DNA of 64,000 bases, from NCBI GenBank assembly GCA_000697475.1, contig JNEU01000986.1:124001-188000 (forward strand). The letters run 5' to 3'. Position 1 is the first letter of the stretch. Each line of letters opens with the position of its first letter. Below, in pieces: positions 34,903 to 46,391 of this stretch. A model generated the notes under the pieces. The model was not told the DNA's origin. It made no database searches and saw nothing but the letters and a program-made list of their open reading frames with translations. Both the position numbers and the translations under genes were made by a program. The stretch comes from Lichtheimia corymbifera B2541. Its lineage: Eukaryota > Mucoromycota > Mucoromycetes > Mucorales > Lichtheimiaceae.

Positions 34903-37900
34903 TTAAGAAAACAAATGCTTTTTGCTTGCGATCGCACGACACTCGGATGCCTTTGGACAATTTGGCAGAATTGAACATGCTGAAGGCGGCACAGCACATA
35001 CAGCACTATTAGTACCACTGCTTTGCAGCGATGACTTGCTGCAATCTTCCATCGTAGCAGCACCAACACCTCCACCCATGCGTTTCGATGATTGTTCACG
35101 GTCGAGATAGATGAGCTTGATAAAGTTGCCAAAATCGCATGCTAGACCAAGACCATCGAGCGGTAAGACATGTCGAACCATCGAAAATGGCAATAGTTCA
35201 TAGGCCTCTTCATCGAATTCCTCATCATCCTCTTGAATGTCATCCATCTTTTTCAACAGGCTCTTGTTGCTGTGATTCCGAGCTTTTTGCATAGAAGGTC
35301 GTCGTTGTGATGAAGTAATGCTATTGCTGCCAAAGAGACCAAATAGCGAAGAATCCCGACTCTCATGATGTTGTTGTTGCTCCATAGTGTTCTCCTCCTC
35401 GTTTGTTTCCAGGTCAAATGTATCGATGGGCATCTCACCAGGTGGATCAAAGTATTGTAATTGTGCAAACCATACTTGCCATTGGCTGTTGGATTGGGTG
35501 GAAGAAGAAGAAGAACGACGTACACCAGCTAGTAACTTGTTGCTGCCACAAAAGGTGATTCCCCGACCAGCGGGTTGATCAATGCTTCCCAAGTATGTAG
35601 ATGTCAATTCAATTTCGCCTTCGCCTGCTAGTTGTTCAATATCCAGTAAGCCAGTAAGTATGTCATCGTCATTGCCTTGGTCATGTTGATTTTGCTGCTG
35701 TTGCTGTCGTTTGGGAGGACCTCGCATCACATGACGTCGTTTTCGTCTCATGGCAACTGCTGGTGAAGATGTTGAAGATGTAGAAGAAGATGCTGATGCA
35801 TTGCTATCGGCACGGCGACGTCGACTACTACGGTATTGTGTACGATGGTAATCTTTGCTGCAAAGGGTACAACTGCCATGATGATTTCCACCACCACCCA
35901 CACGCTCGAGACGCCAAGTATCAACGCGATCATGAGTAGTACATGCAGCAATTAAAAAGCCATTGCCAAAGCACGTATCACATCCACGGCACATGCCACG
36001 TCCACCGTATTCGACTTCACAGTATCGTGTCACAGTCAATTGTACAATGCTGTTGTTGCCACTGGTCGTCACCATCATCGCCGTATCATCCTTTGTGCTC
36101 TCTTCAGTGGTCAAGGCACACACAAAGGCACCTGTTTCAAAATTCCACACCTTGACAGTACCATTGCTTGCACCAGTTACTAGAATACCCATGCCACCCA
36201 CAGGTAGTTCAGTGGCCAATGATGTAACGGCATGGCCTTCATGTCCCACAAAGGTATATGCACACGTCCATTGACTGACTTGATCATTTTCATCACCTCC
36301 AAGCGATACCAATTGACGTTCCCAGCAAGTGACACGACCATCTTTGCCAGCAGTGAACACCCATGATACACCATGCTTACGATGAGGACGCTTAGATTCA
36401 ACGACATGTAGAATAGAAACATCACGCGTGTGGCCTGAAGGAATGGTTTGCATACACGCACCAGATAAGATGTCCCATTCACGTAACATGCCGCTCTTGT
36501 GCACTGACACCACATAGTTTTGGGATTTTATCACGCCACCTTGTTGTGCTTTGGCTGCCACCTGTTCAACTGCTGGATGACAATATTCGGCCACAGCGCC
36601 CAAGAATTGCACATCCAATACACGATCCAGAGGGCCCAATGCAAGTCGATGATGATTGTTGCTGTTGTTGTTGCTATGGTTACTGCTGTGTGTGGCTGTG
36701 GTGGTTGTGATGGTGCTGGAACTTGTAGTGCTGGTGATGGGTGTTATTGCGTTACCAGTGCGTCTGTTGCGCATCATGTTGGTGGATGGGAAAAGAGATG
36801 TGGTCACAGAAGCCAATTCTTCACGCTCGATATAAAAATCTCGTACCATCTTGGATGTACATGCACTCCAGATACGGACGACGCCGCTACTCATGGCACC
36901 AACGACCCATTTGTTGCCTTGATCAATTTTGATATGTTTGGCCGATGATGATGATGAATCTGCGGAATCTTCTAGTCGACCCGTTGCACGACCTTTTTCC
37001 ATATCCCACATGACTATGCGATCATCTTGACCACAAGATACAGCCAATTGGTGTTTAGCATTGGCATCAAATCGCCGTACATCTGCCACATGTTGACCAG
37101 AAAGTGTTTTGATAGTGACATGTTCACGCTGTTGTTGCTGCTGCTGTTGCTGCTGCTGTTGTTGTACTGATTCTTGATTGGATGATGACTGTTCTGAGAA
37201 ATGATCGCGGATACGACGAGCGATAATGTTACACGACATGAAATTCTGCGATAATAACTTGAACGCCACTTTCTTAAACATGGGAGCAAGCCATTGGTCC
37301 CGAGATGATGGATTAAGCCAAAGTAACATGCCGATAAGTACAATGGACAGTGCGCAGATCGGCAAATTGATGTGCCACAAGAGAACAATCAATCGTTGCA
37401 CATGGCCAAGTACAAAGCTACGTAAACGCGATGGTGGTCGTTTGCCAAGATTCTTTTGAGCCAGAGACAAGGATCGTTCAAGATACTGCTCTTCATAGGA
37501 GGTCCATATAGGTGAATTGTCAATGGCGGATTCCATACTGAATGTGGCGACGTAAGGTGGTTCCACACGTATCCATTGGGTTTGTCGTTCAGGGTTGATG
37601 GTATCCCAGAATTGGTTTGACATGGTGCGTAATCGTTCAGTCTTGAGAATCATGCTACTGGGTAATGGTACACGTTGATTGACAGCAGGTGGTAGCATGA
37701 ATGTCTCGGGAACCATGTACTTTTCAAGCGTGGAATGGAACATGGATATGCCCAAAATGACTAAGCATAGCTAATAGGATTATTAGAAGCTGACTGAAAA
37801 AGGAGAATGTCCACATTTCATACCATGAGCGCATTCATTGCACGATGAGTTTTGAATTCCTTGCAGTCAGCACATGTCATGGTAACATCGCCTTCATCAT

Positions 37901-39499
37901 CATCATCTTGAACAGGACAATAATCAGGTGGTCGTTGATCGGGATCAGTACCAGCAATGGCAAGTTCACGAAGACGCTTGGAGACTTGTCGGTCATCAAG
38001 ATCGGCCAACTAGTTGAATGAGGATGATGATAAGTTACACAAAGTTCCTTTAAATAAAAGACAAGGTTTTCTTACCTCTGCACGATTGACATCAATGGCA
38101 AGAATAGCAATAAAAAAAGTCATATCCAGCAAGTATTCCACAATCAGGGCAGCTTGTGCAAAGAGACAGAATTGCTTGATAGTGGGCACATCCATGGCAC
38201 GGCCGATTTCCAAAATGATAAGTTCCGCCACCAGGGTCCCCAGCATTGGTACGCCCACACTTTGAAGGCCTAACAATGACCCAGTTAGAATACGAGAGAA
38301 CATTTTGCCTACCACCGCACTTGTTACACAATCGAGATTAGGAGGATACTTTACCACGACCCACTTTTTCCTTGACTTGCATATCGCAACCAGCATTGAG
38401 CACTGCATTCGTGAGTAGTAGCACATTCTCAAGGGTAGCCACGTTGGCAACCAGTGGAAATAGGTACCAAGGAACAGCATCCACCTTTGCACCAAACCAG
38501 TCAAGGACCGCCAGTGTCACAGCAACACATGTGATGGATGTAAAAACCGCCGCCAAACCAAGACCATATTGCGACTTTACAAATTGCGTCTTGCCAAATG
38601 CTCCAGAGACCAAAAAGAAAATGATGGTATGAACCACTAGAAACAGGTACACCTTGAGAGGAATATCATAATCAAACGGCTTGAACTACAATTTGCAGGA
38701 TTAGCATATAGACATATATAAATAGATATATCCCTTTTGATGATGAAGATACCTTGTATTGCCACGTTTGTACTGGAGCATCCAATTGCCTAATCTTCCA
38801 TGACGATAACGTGTTTACATGCTGTTCCACTACGGCTTTCCATACACGTTCAGCTAGCCTGCTTCCATTGTCCTGGTGCAAAAGTGCGGTAATTATGATT
38901 GAATCGGCGCACACAAAGCGCCCATGTTTGTCCAAAGTGACGTTGTCAAAGACGGAAAGAGGGTCAAGTGCATGCGTGCTACCATTGATGATTGATGCGA
39001 GTGTTGTTTCCCATTGCTCAGGAATATCCGTTTGTTGCTGCCAATATGAATCATCGAATGGTGAATATAGCATTATTTGAGATGCTGGTAGATCAATGAG
39101 TGAATAGTACTGGTCATCAATAGCAACTTTGGTTGTAGTAAATGCCCTGTACCAGGCCTGGGCCCGAGTCAGAAAGTGTTGGGTAACAGGTTGCTGTTGT
39201 TGCTGTTGATGGGTTGTCATGGCTGCCAAACGAATCTGATAAGCGACCAGGGAATCGGATAGAGCATTGTGGTGGAATGGAGCTGGATGGACGTGAGAAG
39301 AATATTGCCAAAAGTGATCATTGTCAGTGTTTGCTGTAATGGAAGCGGCGTAGAGAGAATCCCGAAGACGTTGAATGGTTGGACAAGAGAGGAATAAAGC
39401 GATTGTTAAAGAGAAGAAAAGGAGCGTATACTTGCGAGCTGCACTTGCTCTACCAAACGCAGCAAAGGATGCGTTTAGTTTGGCTATAGATATGGCCAT
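34903..39499 (-). CDS. SREBP cleavage-activating protein (SCAP/Scp1) homologue (about 1,430 aa)
   Basis: Exons on the minus strand: E1 39499-38753, E2 38685-38355, E3 from 38269, a short exon near 38009-37825, and a long last exon ending at TAG/TAA 34903. The start is MAISIAKLNASFAAFG. A first membrane helix is followed by a luminal segment with N-glycosylation-type sites. The sterol-sensing domain spans exons 2-3: YLFLVVHTIIFFLVSGAFG...GLGLAAVFTS...FPLVANVATLENVLLLTNAV, then further helices. After the last helix come a poly-Gln stretch and a WD40 propeller (blades with CGQDDRIVMWD, TAGKDGRVTCWE, GASNGTVKVWN). That is the SCAP order: membrane SSD then cytosolic WD40 that binds SREBP. It should escort SREBP from ER to Golgi when sterol (or oxygen) is low. 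Confidence 0.88.
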
Positions 39500-39915
39500 T
39501 GAAACAAGTGCAGAAAGAGAGAGAAAGATGTGTGAGTGTGTGGAACCAAATTGCTGATGCTGTTTGTAAGGCAAAGAGAGAAAGGGGGAGAGAGGGGGGG
39601 GAGACGCTTTGGGCACGTTGTTCGCCACCCCGAACTCAGCTCTTTGTTGTACATTACCATTCATTGCTCTTTTACCTGCTAAACCCCATTCAACCTAATC
39701 ACACTCTATTATAACCCCATTACTCCCCCGACCTTGTTGTTGTAGTACTCTCGGTCATCACCGCTTATGTTTATGCTAATGATGGGGCGTGTTGTTGTTT
39801 GTATTTGACACACGCACACAGCAGATTCATCTTTTTCTTTTCTCTCCTCTCTCTCCCCTCTCTGCTTCTTTCTCATCTCTTTCTTCTTTTTTCTTTTCTC
39901 CCACTCTTTTCCCCC
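39500..39915. promoter_or_regulatory. Shared divergent promoter of SCAP and the 5-phosphatase, purine/pyrimidine-skewed
   Basis: The start codons are 416 bp apart and point away from each other. Next to the SCAP start the plus strand is GA-rich (39510-39530 and 39573-39603, including a run of 8 G). Next to the 5-phosphatase start it is almost purely pyrimidine for about 85 nt (39829-39915). Relative to each transcript, both leaders are therefore CT-rich, a common fungal core-promoter/leader feature. Confidence 0.55.
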
Positions 39916-42829
39916 ATGTCAGCTGCCACTGCTTCCCCACAACTACAATCAATACATCCTCCTCCATCCTCTAATCAATGGCCAAAGTTGCAAGCTGCTA
40001 CACATCTTTTGATTCGTAAAAAGAAAAGCACTAGCAGCAGTCATCAGTCAACGCCATCGGCTGTTGCCAATAGCAAGCAACCAGATACAACCACATCTTC
40101 TTTCAGCAACACTACTCCATCGTCTACTACTAGTACTGGTAGCATTAGCAAAAAGAAGAAAAAGAAAAAGATGACCAGCTTGTCGATCAAAACGAATGCA
40201 TCATCATCATCATCCAAAACAAACCAGGCACCACCACCACCTCCTCCTCCTCTACCTCCTCTACCAGATAACACAAAACAACTACCACCACGACCTACTA
40301 TCAATCAAGAGCAAAAGCAACAATCCACCATGTCGATACAAACAATGACACCAAAGATTATTCGTCGTAACCCATTCACCAACCTTCTGAAAAAGGCATC
40401 GTTATCGCGAGGTGGAGGATCGCCGCCTATTCCATCCCATGTGGATAATAAAGCTGTACTACTCCCTGATCGGCTCAAAGTCTTTGTCGGAACATGGAAT
40501 ATGTATGGCCGACTTTTACCTATCGATCTTGGTATTTTCCTTACTGACGAAAACAAAAAGCACCACCCTCATCCCACACCTACGGAGGAACGCTTACTTT
40601 TGGACAGCAGCACCAGCCACCCGTATCACATCTTAGCGATCGGTACACAAGAATGCGAACGTGACATTTCCGAATCATTGATTTTTCCATCCAAAGAATT
40701 ATGGGAACGAAGATTGCAGGAACATCTCGGCCCTAGTTACAAGCTGCTGAGAACAGAAACATTAGCAGCACTTCATTTGGCTGTATTTGTTTGGAAACCT
40801 GTCAGTCATCATGTAAAGGCAGTGCAGTGTGACAGAATCAAAACCGGTTGGGCGAATATGGTTGGGTAACGTAAATAATAATGCTTCTGCTATACTTGAA
40901 TGGGAACAAGAGTTATTAATGTCTTTGCCACATGTAATAGTAACAAGGGAGCCGTTGCCATCTCATTGCTCTTTGGTTCACGATCACTTTTGTTTATCAA
41001 TTGCCATCTTCGAGGTACGACAGCAGCATCAATTATCCTGCATTTAGTAGTTGCTTACATACATTTATGCAGCCCATCAAACCAAGGTCACGGAACGTAA
41101 TGCCAATGTGCATCGCATCTTACATGGTCTACGTATGCCTGACTTTGAAAAGGCTCTCGATGAACACCCTCATCACTGCCGTCATGATGATGATAGCGAT
41201 AGCACAAAATTGCATCGACATGCCTCATCTTCCATGTCTCGGCTCAAAAGCTTACGTGATAAAAAGGGGAAGGATAAATCGGGTAGTACTGGTAGCAGCA
41301 ACAGCCATCATCATCATTCGAGTTATTATGCAGAGGTGGAAGCTATTTTTACAGGTGAGTTAATATATTGATTGTGTTAAAGACAAGACTGAGGAGGAGG
41401 GTGAAGAAAAAAGTGGGGGGTTCCGTGTGTTAGGGATGATGCATCGTGTGGCTCACCAATACATATACACGATACCATATACGGTGATTAGGCGAAAGTG
41501 AGCATGAACATCGCAGTGTGCTTGATCGATTCGATCACGTATTTATGTTTGGCGATACCAATTACCGCATCAACGCTGAACGTACCAAGGTGGTGGATGC
41601 TATCCACAGAGGCGATTTCAAGGTAAATCATTATCTTTATTCGGTCCAATCCATCATACATGGTAATAACCCTTCAGCACAAGTCGCTTTTGCAATATGA
41701 TCAATTGTCTGTGGAACGTCAATCACCCAATAGCCCACTGGCCGCTTTTCGGGAACATCCCATCAATTTTCCACCCACCTACAAGCTTGATGCCATCCCA
41801 TATGACGATGAAAGAGGTGATACTAGCAGCAGTAGTAGCGATAGCAGTGATGATGAGGATGATGATTATTGGCCATTTGACTGGTTTTCGTCATCATCGT
41901 CGTCACGTCGTTCAACAGCACACACTACCCCGACCACAGCTACATCTACTACTACAGCAGCAACCACTCCTGCAGTGCCACCTGTGCCACCGTTGCCCAA
42001 GGACATTGTAAAACAACCAACAACGATTGCTACGAATGCTGCATCTACAACAACAACACCAACACCAACAATGCAACAAGAGGAGCAGGTGATCAAGAAA
42101 CATAAGGCAAATAGCACATCAGCTGCCACTACTACTGCTACAGCCACTACTAAAGCAAACACAACACGGCATAAGAAACAGCGATCCTTGTCTGCACCAG
42201 TGATGGGCGCAAAACAAAATAATGGTGCCCCTGAAAGGAGATTGGTAGAACCCAGTGAATTGTGCTACGATTCTAGTCCCAAGCAACGGGTCCCCAGTTG
42301 GACTGATCGCATCTTGTGGCACGATCGCCCTCTCAAGGATAATGATCAGCATGTCTATACAACCAAAACTGCAGTAACTACCCTTCCTACCGACAACAGC
42401 GACAAGAACAAAAAACAGCAAAAGAAAACCAAAGAGCGATCGATGAGTGATAAAGCATCGGCTACGGATAAAAAGACACCATGGTGGAAGAGACGTAAGC
42501 AAACAGGTGCAGCCACACGGGGGATCACTACAGCAACAGCAGAACAGCAACCACCACCCAACAAGGACACTGTGTGTTGGTTTTATGGTGCTGTATTGGA
42601 TCATGCATTGGTGGGTGTCAGCGATCATATGCCTGTTATTGGTGTCTATGGCATTTGGTTTGATGAATGGCAACCTATTCCTTCCACGGCAAAAGATCAG
42701 CCATCCAACAAAATGACTCCCGTGGCTGCTGTTGGTGCCCCATCCCCTGCTGCTGCTGCTCCTGCAGCTCCTTCTAAGCCTGTGCCCATAAAGAAATCCA
42801 AGCCATGGTGGAAACGTATTCTTGGGTAA
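39916..42829 (+). CDS. Inositol polyphosphate 5-phosphatase with long low-complexity insertions (862 aa)
   Basis: Exons 39916-40865, 40941-41014, 41073-41354, 41492-41622, 41678-42829; 862 aa. The start is MSAATASPQ; the frame is open upstream only over the CT-rich leader. N-terminal about 190 residues: disordered, with Lys-rich and poly-Pro runs. The catalytic domain has FVGTWNMYGR, GTQECERD, ANMVGNKGAVAIS, NCHLRAH...RN, then FGDTNYRI (Thr where most family members have Leu), VPSWTDRIL and GVSDHMPV. These contain the metal- and phosphate-binding Asn, Glu, His and Asp of the exonuclease/endonuclease/phosphatase fold. About 215 residues of Ser/Thr/Asp-rich sequence separate the FGDTNYR and PSWTDR motifs. 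It removes the 5-phosphate from PI(4,5)P2 or related inositides. The C-terminus is Pro/Ala-rich and basic. No SAC domain is present. Confidence 0.9.
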
Positions 42830-42983
42830 ACATCCATTCACACGCACACACACACACACTTTTATATCCGCCTTACTATTATACCAAAAGAACAAGAAAC
42901 CCACATTCCATTCCCCATATCAATGATATCTATTTTGCTAATATACAATATTGCGACTCCAAATTTACAAGAGAATAAATTTA

Positions 42984-44426
42984 CTACTGCCACCGTGGCC
43001 TTACAATAGAATCATAAGCTGGTAGTACACATGATTCATGCGGTGTTGCAGGTTCTGTAACAAGATCGTTGTACAAAGGAACAGGTGTTGGCGGTGAAAT
43101 AGAAAGTGGGGAACATAAAGCAGTATCATCGGGTGGTGTTGAAGGTAAACCGAAAAGAAAAGAATCGTATGGTGGTGATCCACAAGCAACCTCGTACGAT
43201 GGCAGGATCGGATCTTCTTCATAATCATCCAATTCATTTCCGATGGGGATCGGCTCATCCATGTGGTTCACAATGACTGGAAAAGACGTCTTGACCTCTG
43301 TTGTACAACCTGCTGGTCAGCTGCTGAGATTATTTTCTTGCATGATAAAAAAAAACCTACCAACTGTCGCCCCATTATCACGCAAAAGTGTGATCGTGAT
43401 CTTCAATTTGTGTTTGATGTGGATCATGGATGTCGCCATATCAGCAGCTACATGGTTGGGTATCTTGCAGTATTCGGTTTTTCGCCAAGGCAATGGTGTA
43501 CCATGACGCACCAAATGATCATCACGTAGATACATCAGCGGCCAGCTCCATTTACGTACGTGGCGTCCTTTGGCTGTCAGGGTCGTGTAGCTCTTGAGGC
43601 AACAGGTCACGGATCGTATCTTGGCTACATCCCGTTTGACACGATGGATATAAAACTCAATGGGTACAGTGCTCCCAGGTCGCCACACCGTGCCTCCCCT
43701 TAATCGAATTGTATAATCCATCCATTGATCCTGACTTCCATCATAAAATGCAGGTGATGCAACAGCGACTTGATTATGGTCGTTGGTCGTGGGTACGATG
43801 GAGGCTCGCCTTAAATAACGTGATACGTGGATTGTTCTTTTGGCGACAAAGTTGGGTAAAAATGTGGGTCGTTCAACGACTGCTTTGATTCGATAAACAA
43901 TCTCGCAATGTCGACCATCAGATACACTAAGACTTGCTGGCAAATCTGAAGGCAATTCGGCTATAAAGTCCCTATTAATTGCAACCTGTTAGCTTGCATG
44001 ATTACTCTCACACAATCCACATGACTTTACCATTCCTGGGTACCATGCACATGTACGCAATGCTTGTTGCTTGTTCGCATCAGGTCCCATTTCTTTTCAT
44101 ACACTGTCTTTTCATCCTTGAAATTAATGCCTAAAAGTAAATGAGGCATTTATATGAGTGTGTGTGTGTGAATATACGCGCCAAGACCTTGAATGTAACA
44201 TGAGGCAATTATCAAGAAAAGCCTCAGACTTACCATCTTGAGACCAATGCACTTTCATTTTGCCTTCCAGCTTCACGGTTACTGCCTTGATACGAGCTTG
44301 ACGACACTTTAGCGATAAAGACCCGCGGAATGAAATAGGCTCATCTTGATATGTAATAAGTTGACCATTGTCTGGTAGCCATATCCTCAGTGGTGATTTG
44401 TATTTGTCGTGGTGGTGGTATGTCAT
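42984..44426 (-). CDS. Alpha-arrestin (ART family) trafficking adaptor with PPxY motif
   Basis: At least four exons on the minus strand. The start is MTYHHHDKYKSPLRIW at 44426 (an earlier in-frame Met at 44480 precedes a hydrophobic stretch and is less likely). The stop is at 42984. Arrestin-N strands: LITYQDEPISFRGSLSLKC, VKLEGKMKVHWSQDG, then DFIAELPSDLPASL, typical of fungal ARTs. Arrestin-C follows (YTIRLRGGTVWRPGSTVPIEF). The tail has a PPxY motif (SPPYDSF) and two LPxY motifs, the docking sites for Rsp5/Nedd4-type WW domains. It would recruit the ubiquitin ligase to plasma-membrane transporters for endocytosis. It could control a nutrient transporter, but nothing here says which. It is convergent with the 5-phosphatase, 154 nt apart. 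Confidence 0.88.
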
Positions 44427-44784
44427 GATGATGAGGGAATAATCACTGTGTGTATGTAGGAGAAGAAAAAAGAGATACAAGTTCTAGAATATGAGAAAGA
44501 GGGAGAGAAGAGATGAAATCAGCGGGAGGAGAGTGAAAAAGGCACAAAAACAATGGTTTCATATAAAGGTCGAAAAAGGAAAAAAAAATGAAAATGAGGT
44601 GGGAGATCCGGGAAAATCTTAACAGCTGTGATCCAAACAAGAAACATATGATCCATCTACGCCCGTCATATTCGTGTGTATGTTGTTGTTGCTGTTTTAT
44701 TGCATGTTGAAGATGCTGATATATGAGTATGTGTGTCATGTATAAATTCAACAACTAGATGGACTGATTTTTTTGGGATTTGTC

Positions 44785-46391
44785 TTACGATGGCGGCTGT
44801 GGTGGCGGTGGTTGTTGTTGTGGTGGAGATGATGATGAGGAAGGTGACGGTGCTGATGGAGCATTGGTGCTGGTATTTTCGGTATGAGCGGGAGTACTAG
44901 TGGTAGTAGTGATGGGAGATGTGGCGGTGGCGTTACTATTATTGCTCTCGTTGTTGGGCTCTTGTGTGGGAATGTTATCATCCGTGATTGTTGTAGTGTC
45001 GATGGTGGAACCATTTGTGTGTTGCTGTGGTTGTTGTGGTTGTTGTGTAGCACTACCAGGACGCTGAGACAACATCATGTGCCAAGCATAATGAGGAAGG
45101 CGGAGCATGTTTTGTAGCATCATCACTTCATAATCGTTTTCTGGCACCAATGCCTCGGTATTATCCCACAACTGTTGAAACTCGGCATCCAGCGATTCAT
45201 CCGAGGGTCGAATCCAAAGGTCTTCTTTGAATCGCTTGTGCTATGACGTAGATGTGAGTCGTTTGACAACTGAAACATGTAAATTCGGTCCAATTTACCC
45301 GTTCACGATCTTCTTCCATACGCCGTAGCATATCTTCTTTTGAAAATCCTCCTCCTTCATCCGCTTTGGATCCACCGGTTTGAGATGATGCGCTAATACG
45401 GTTTCATTCAATATATTTTTCCTCCATCTCGGCTAGTCCCCCTTGAATGATTTACCTTGCTTCTCGTTCTCGTAATGGTTTCTCAGCCTCATCCAACTCG
45501 TTTGGTTCAAAATACCCTCGTCGCCTCCAATTGTTAATGATCTATATAGAAGAAAGGATATTAGTGCGAAGTTTATTTAACTCATCCTCCATGTATACTC
45601 ACCTTGCGTGTATTGGCAACATTGACAATGCCTTTGGAATCATTGGGTACCACCGCTTCAATGATACGTGTCAAATCTTTTCGAGTGAGGTCGTGATAGC
45701 CAGTGAAGCGTGCCTTATGACTGAGAGCAAAGATGGCATCGAGGACGTACACAATATTCAGCCGTGCATTAATGGACGCCTATCCGATCCAACATGGGAT
45801 ATATAAAAAAAGACAAATATCAACATCATGCTGCCAAGTTGCATAGCATCTTTAACCCCTGTCCCATCCATCCCCTCTCGTGTGTTGTGAGTGTGTGCGT
45901 GTTTTGAGCGTGTGAGTGAGTGTGTTTGTGTGTCGTGTATTATAGAATATTGAAATTGGAATATGATGTACTAAGTAAGGGGTGCAATTCAAAGGTAATG
46001 ACAATGACAATGATGATGGTTGATGGTGATGGTTGATGGTGATGGTGATGTGTATTATGGCGTTGATGAGAATGTAAAGTCGTGTAGACATCTTGAAGCC
46101 GAACCCCTTCTCCACACACCCGGTAAGACGTGCTCCTTCAAACACACAAGCCAGACGGCGTAACTGACCGACTCATATGCGTGCAGCACACCCAGTCTCC
46201 AAGGGAAAGAAAAAGAAAAACACAATTACCTGTTCCAACTCATCCACCAGACAACGGTATAGATCTTCAGCTACTTTTCTGTGTCTCACAGCGTAATTGG
46301 CGACCTTTGTAATCGATTGTTGCGACGCATTCAACTTTTCCAATAGCGAGAGAAACGTCAACCGACATTCGAATGGATCGGAATCGCCCAT
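44785..46391 (-). CDS. CTK3: CTD kinase subunit gamma (Ctk3) homologue
   Basis: The start MGDSDPFECRLTFLSLLEKL is at 46391 and the stop TAA at 44787-44785. The N-terminal domain is the CID-like fold of Ctk3. Exon 1 ends ...RCLVDELEQ. After a long intron (about 45,785-46,228) comes ASINARLNIVYVLDAIFALSHKA, then LTRIIEAVVPNDSKGIVNVANTRKIINNWRRRGYF. A central helical part follows (EEDRERHKRFKEDLWIRP). The C-terminus is disordered, Thr/Asn-rich, ending in a Pro/Gln run. Ctk3 is the non-catalytic third subunit of CTDK-I (with Ctk1 kinase and Ctk2 cyclin), which phosphorylates Ser2 of the RNA polymerase II CTD during elongation. The long intron is unusual for this window. Confidence 0.88.

Noticed and set aside
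34572..35012. Plus-strand frame of 146 codons
   Set aside because: It runs antisense into the end of SCAP, has a low-complexity Phe-rich middle, and resembles no protein.
42119..42904. Minus-strand frame of 261 codons opposite the 5-phosphatase
   Set aside because: It is the antisense shadow of the Thr/Ala-rich coding region (Cys/Val/Ser-rich translation). The plus-strand frame has the catalytic motifs.
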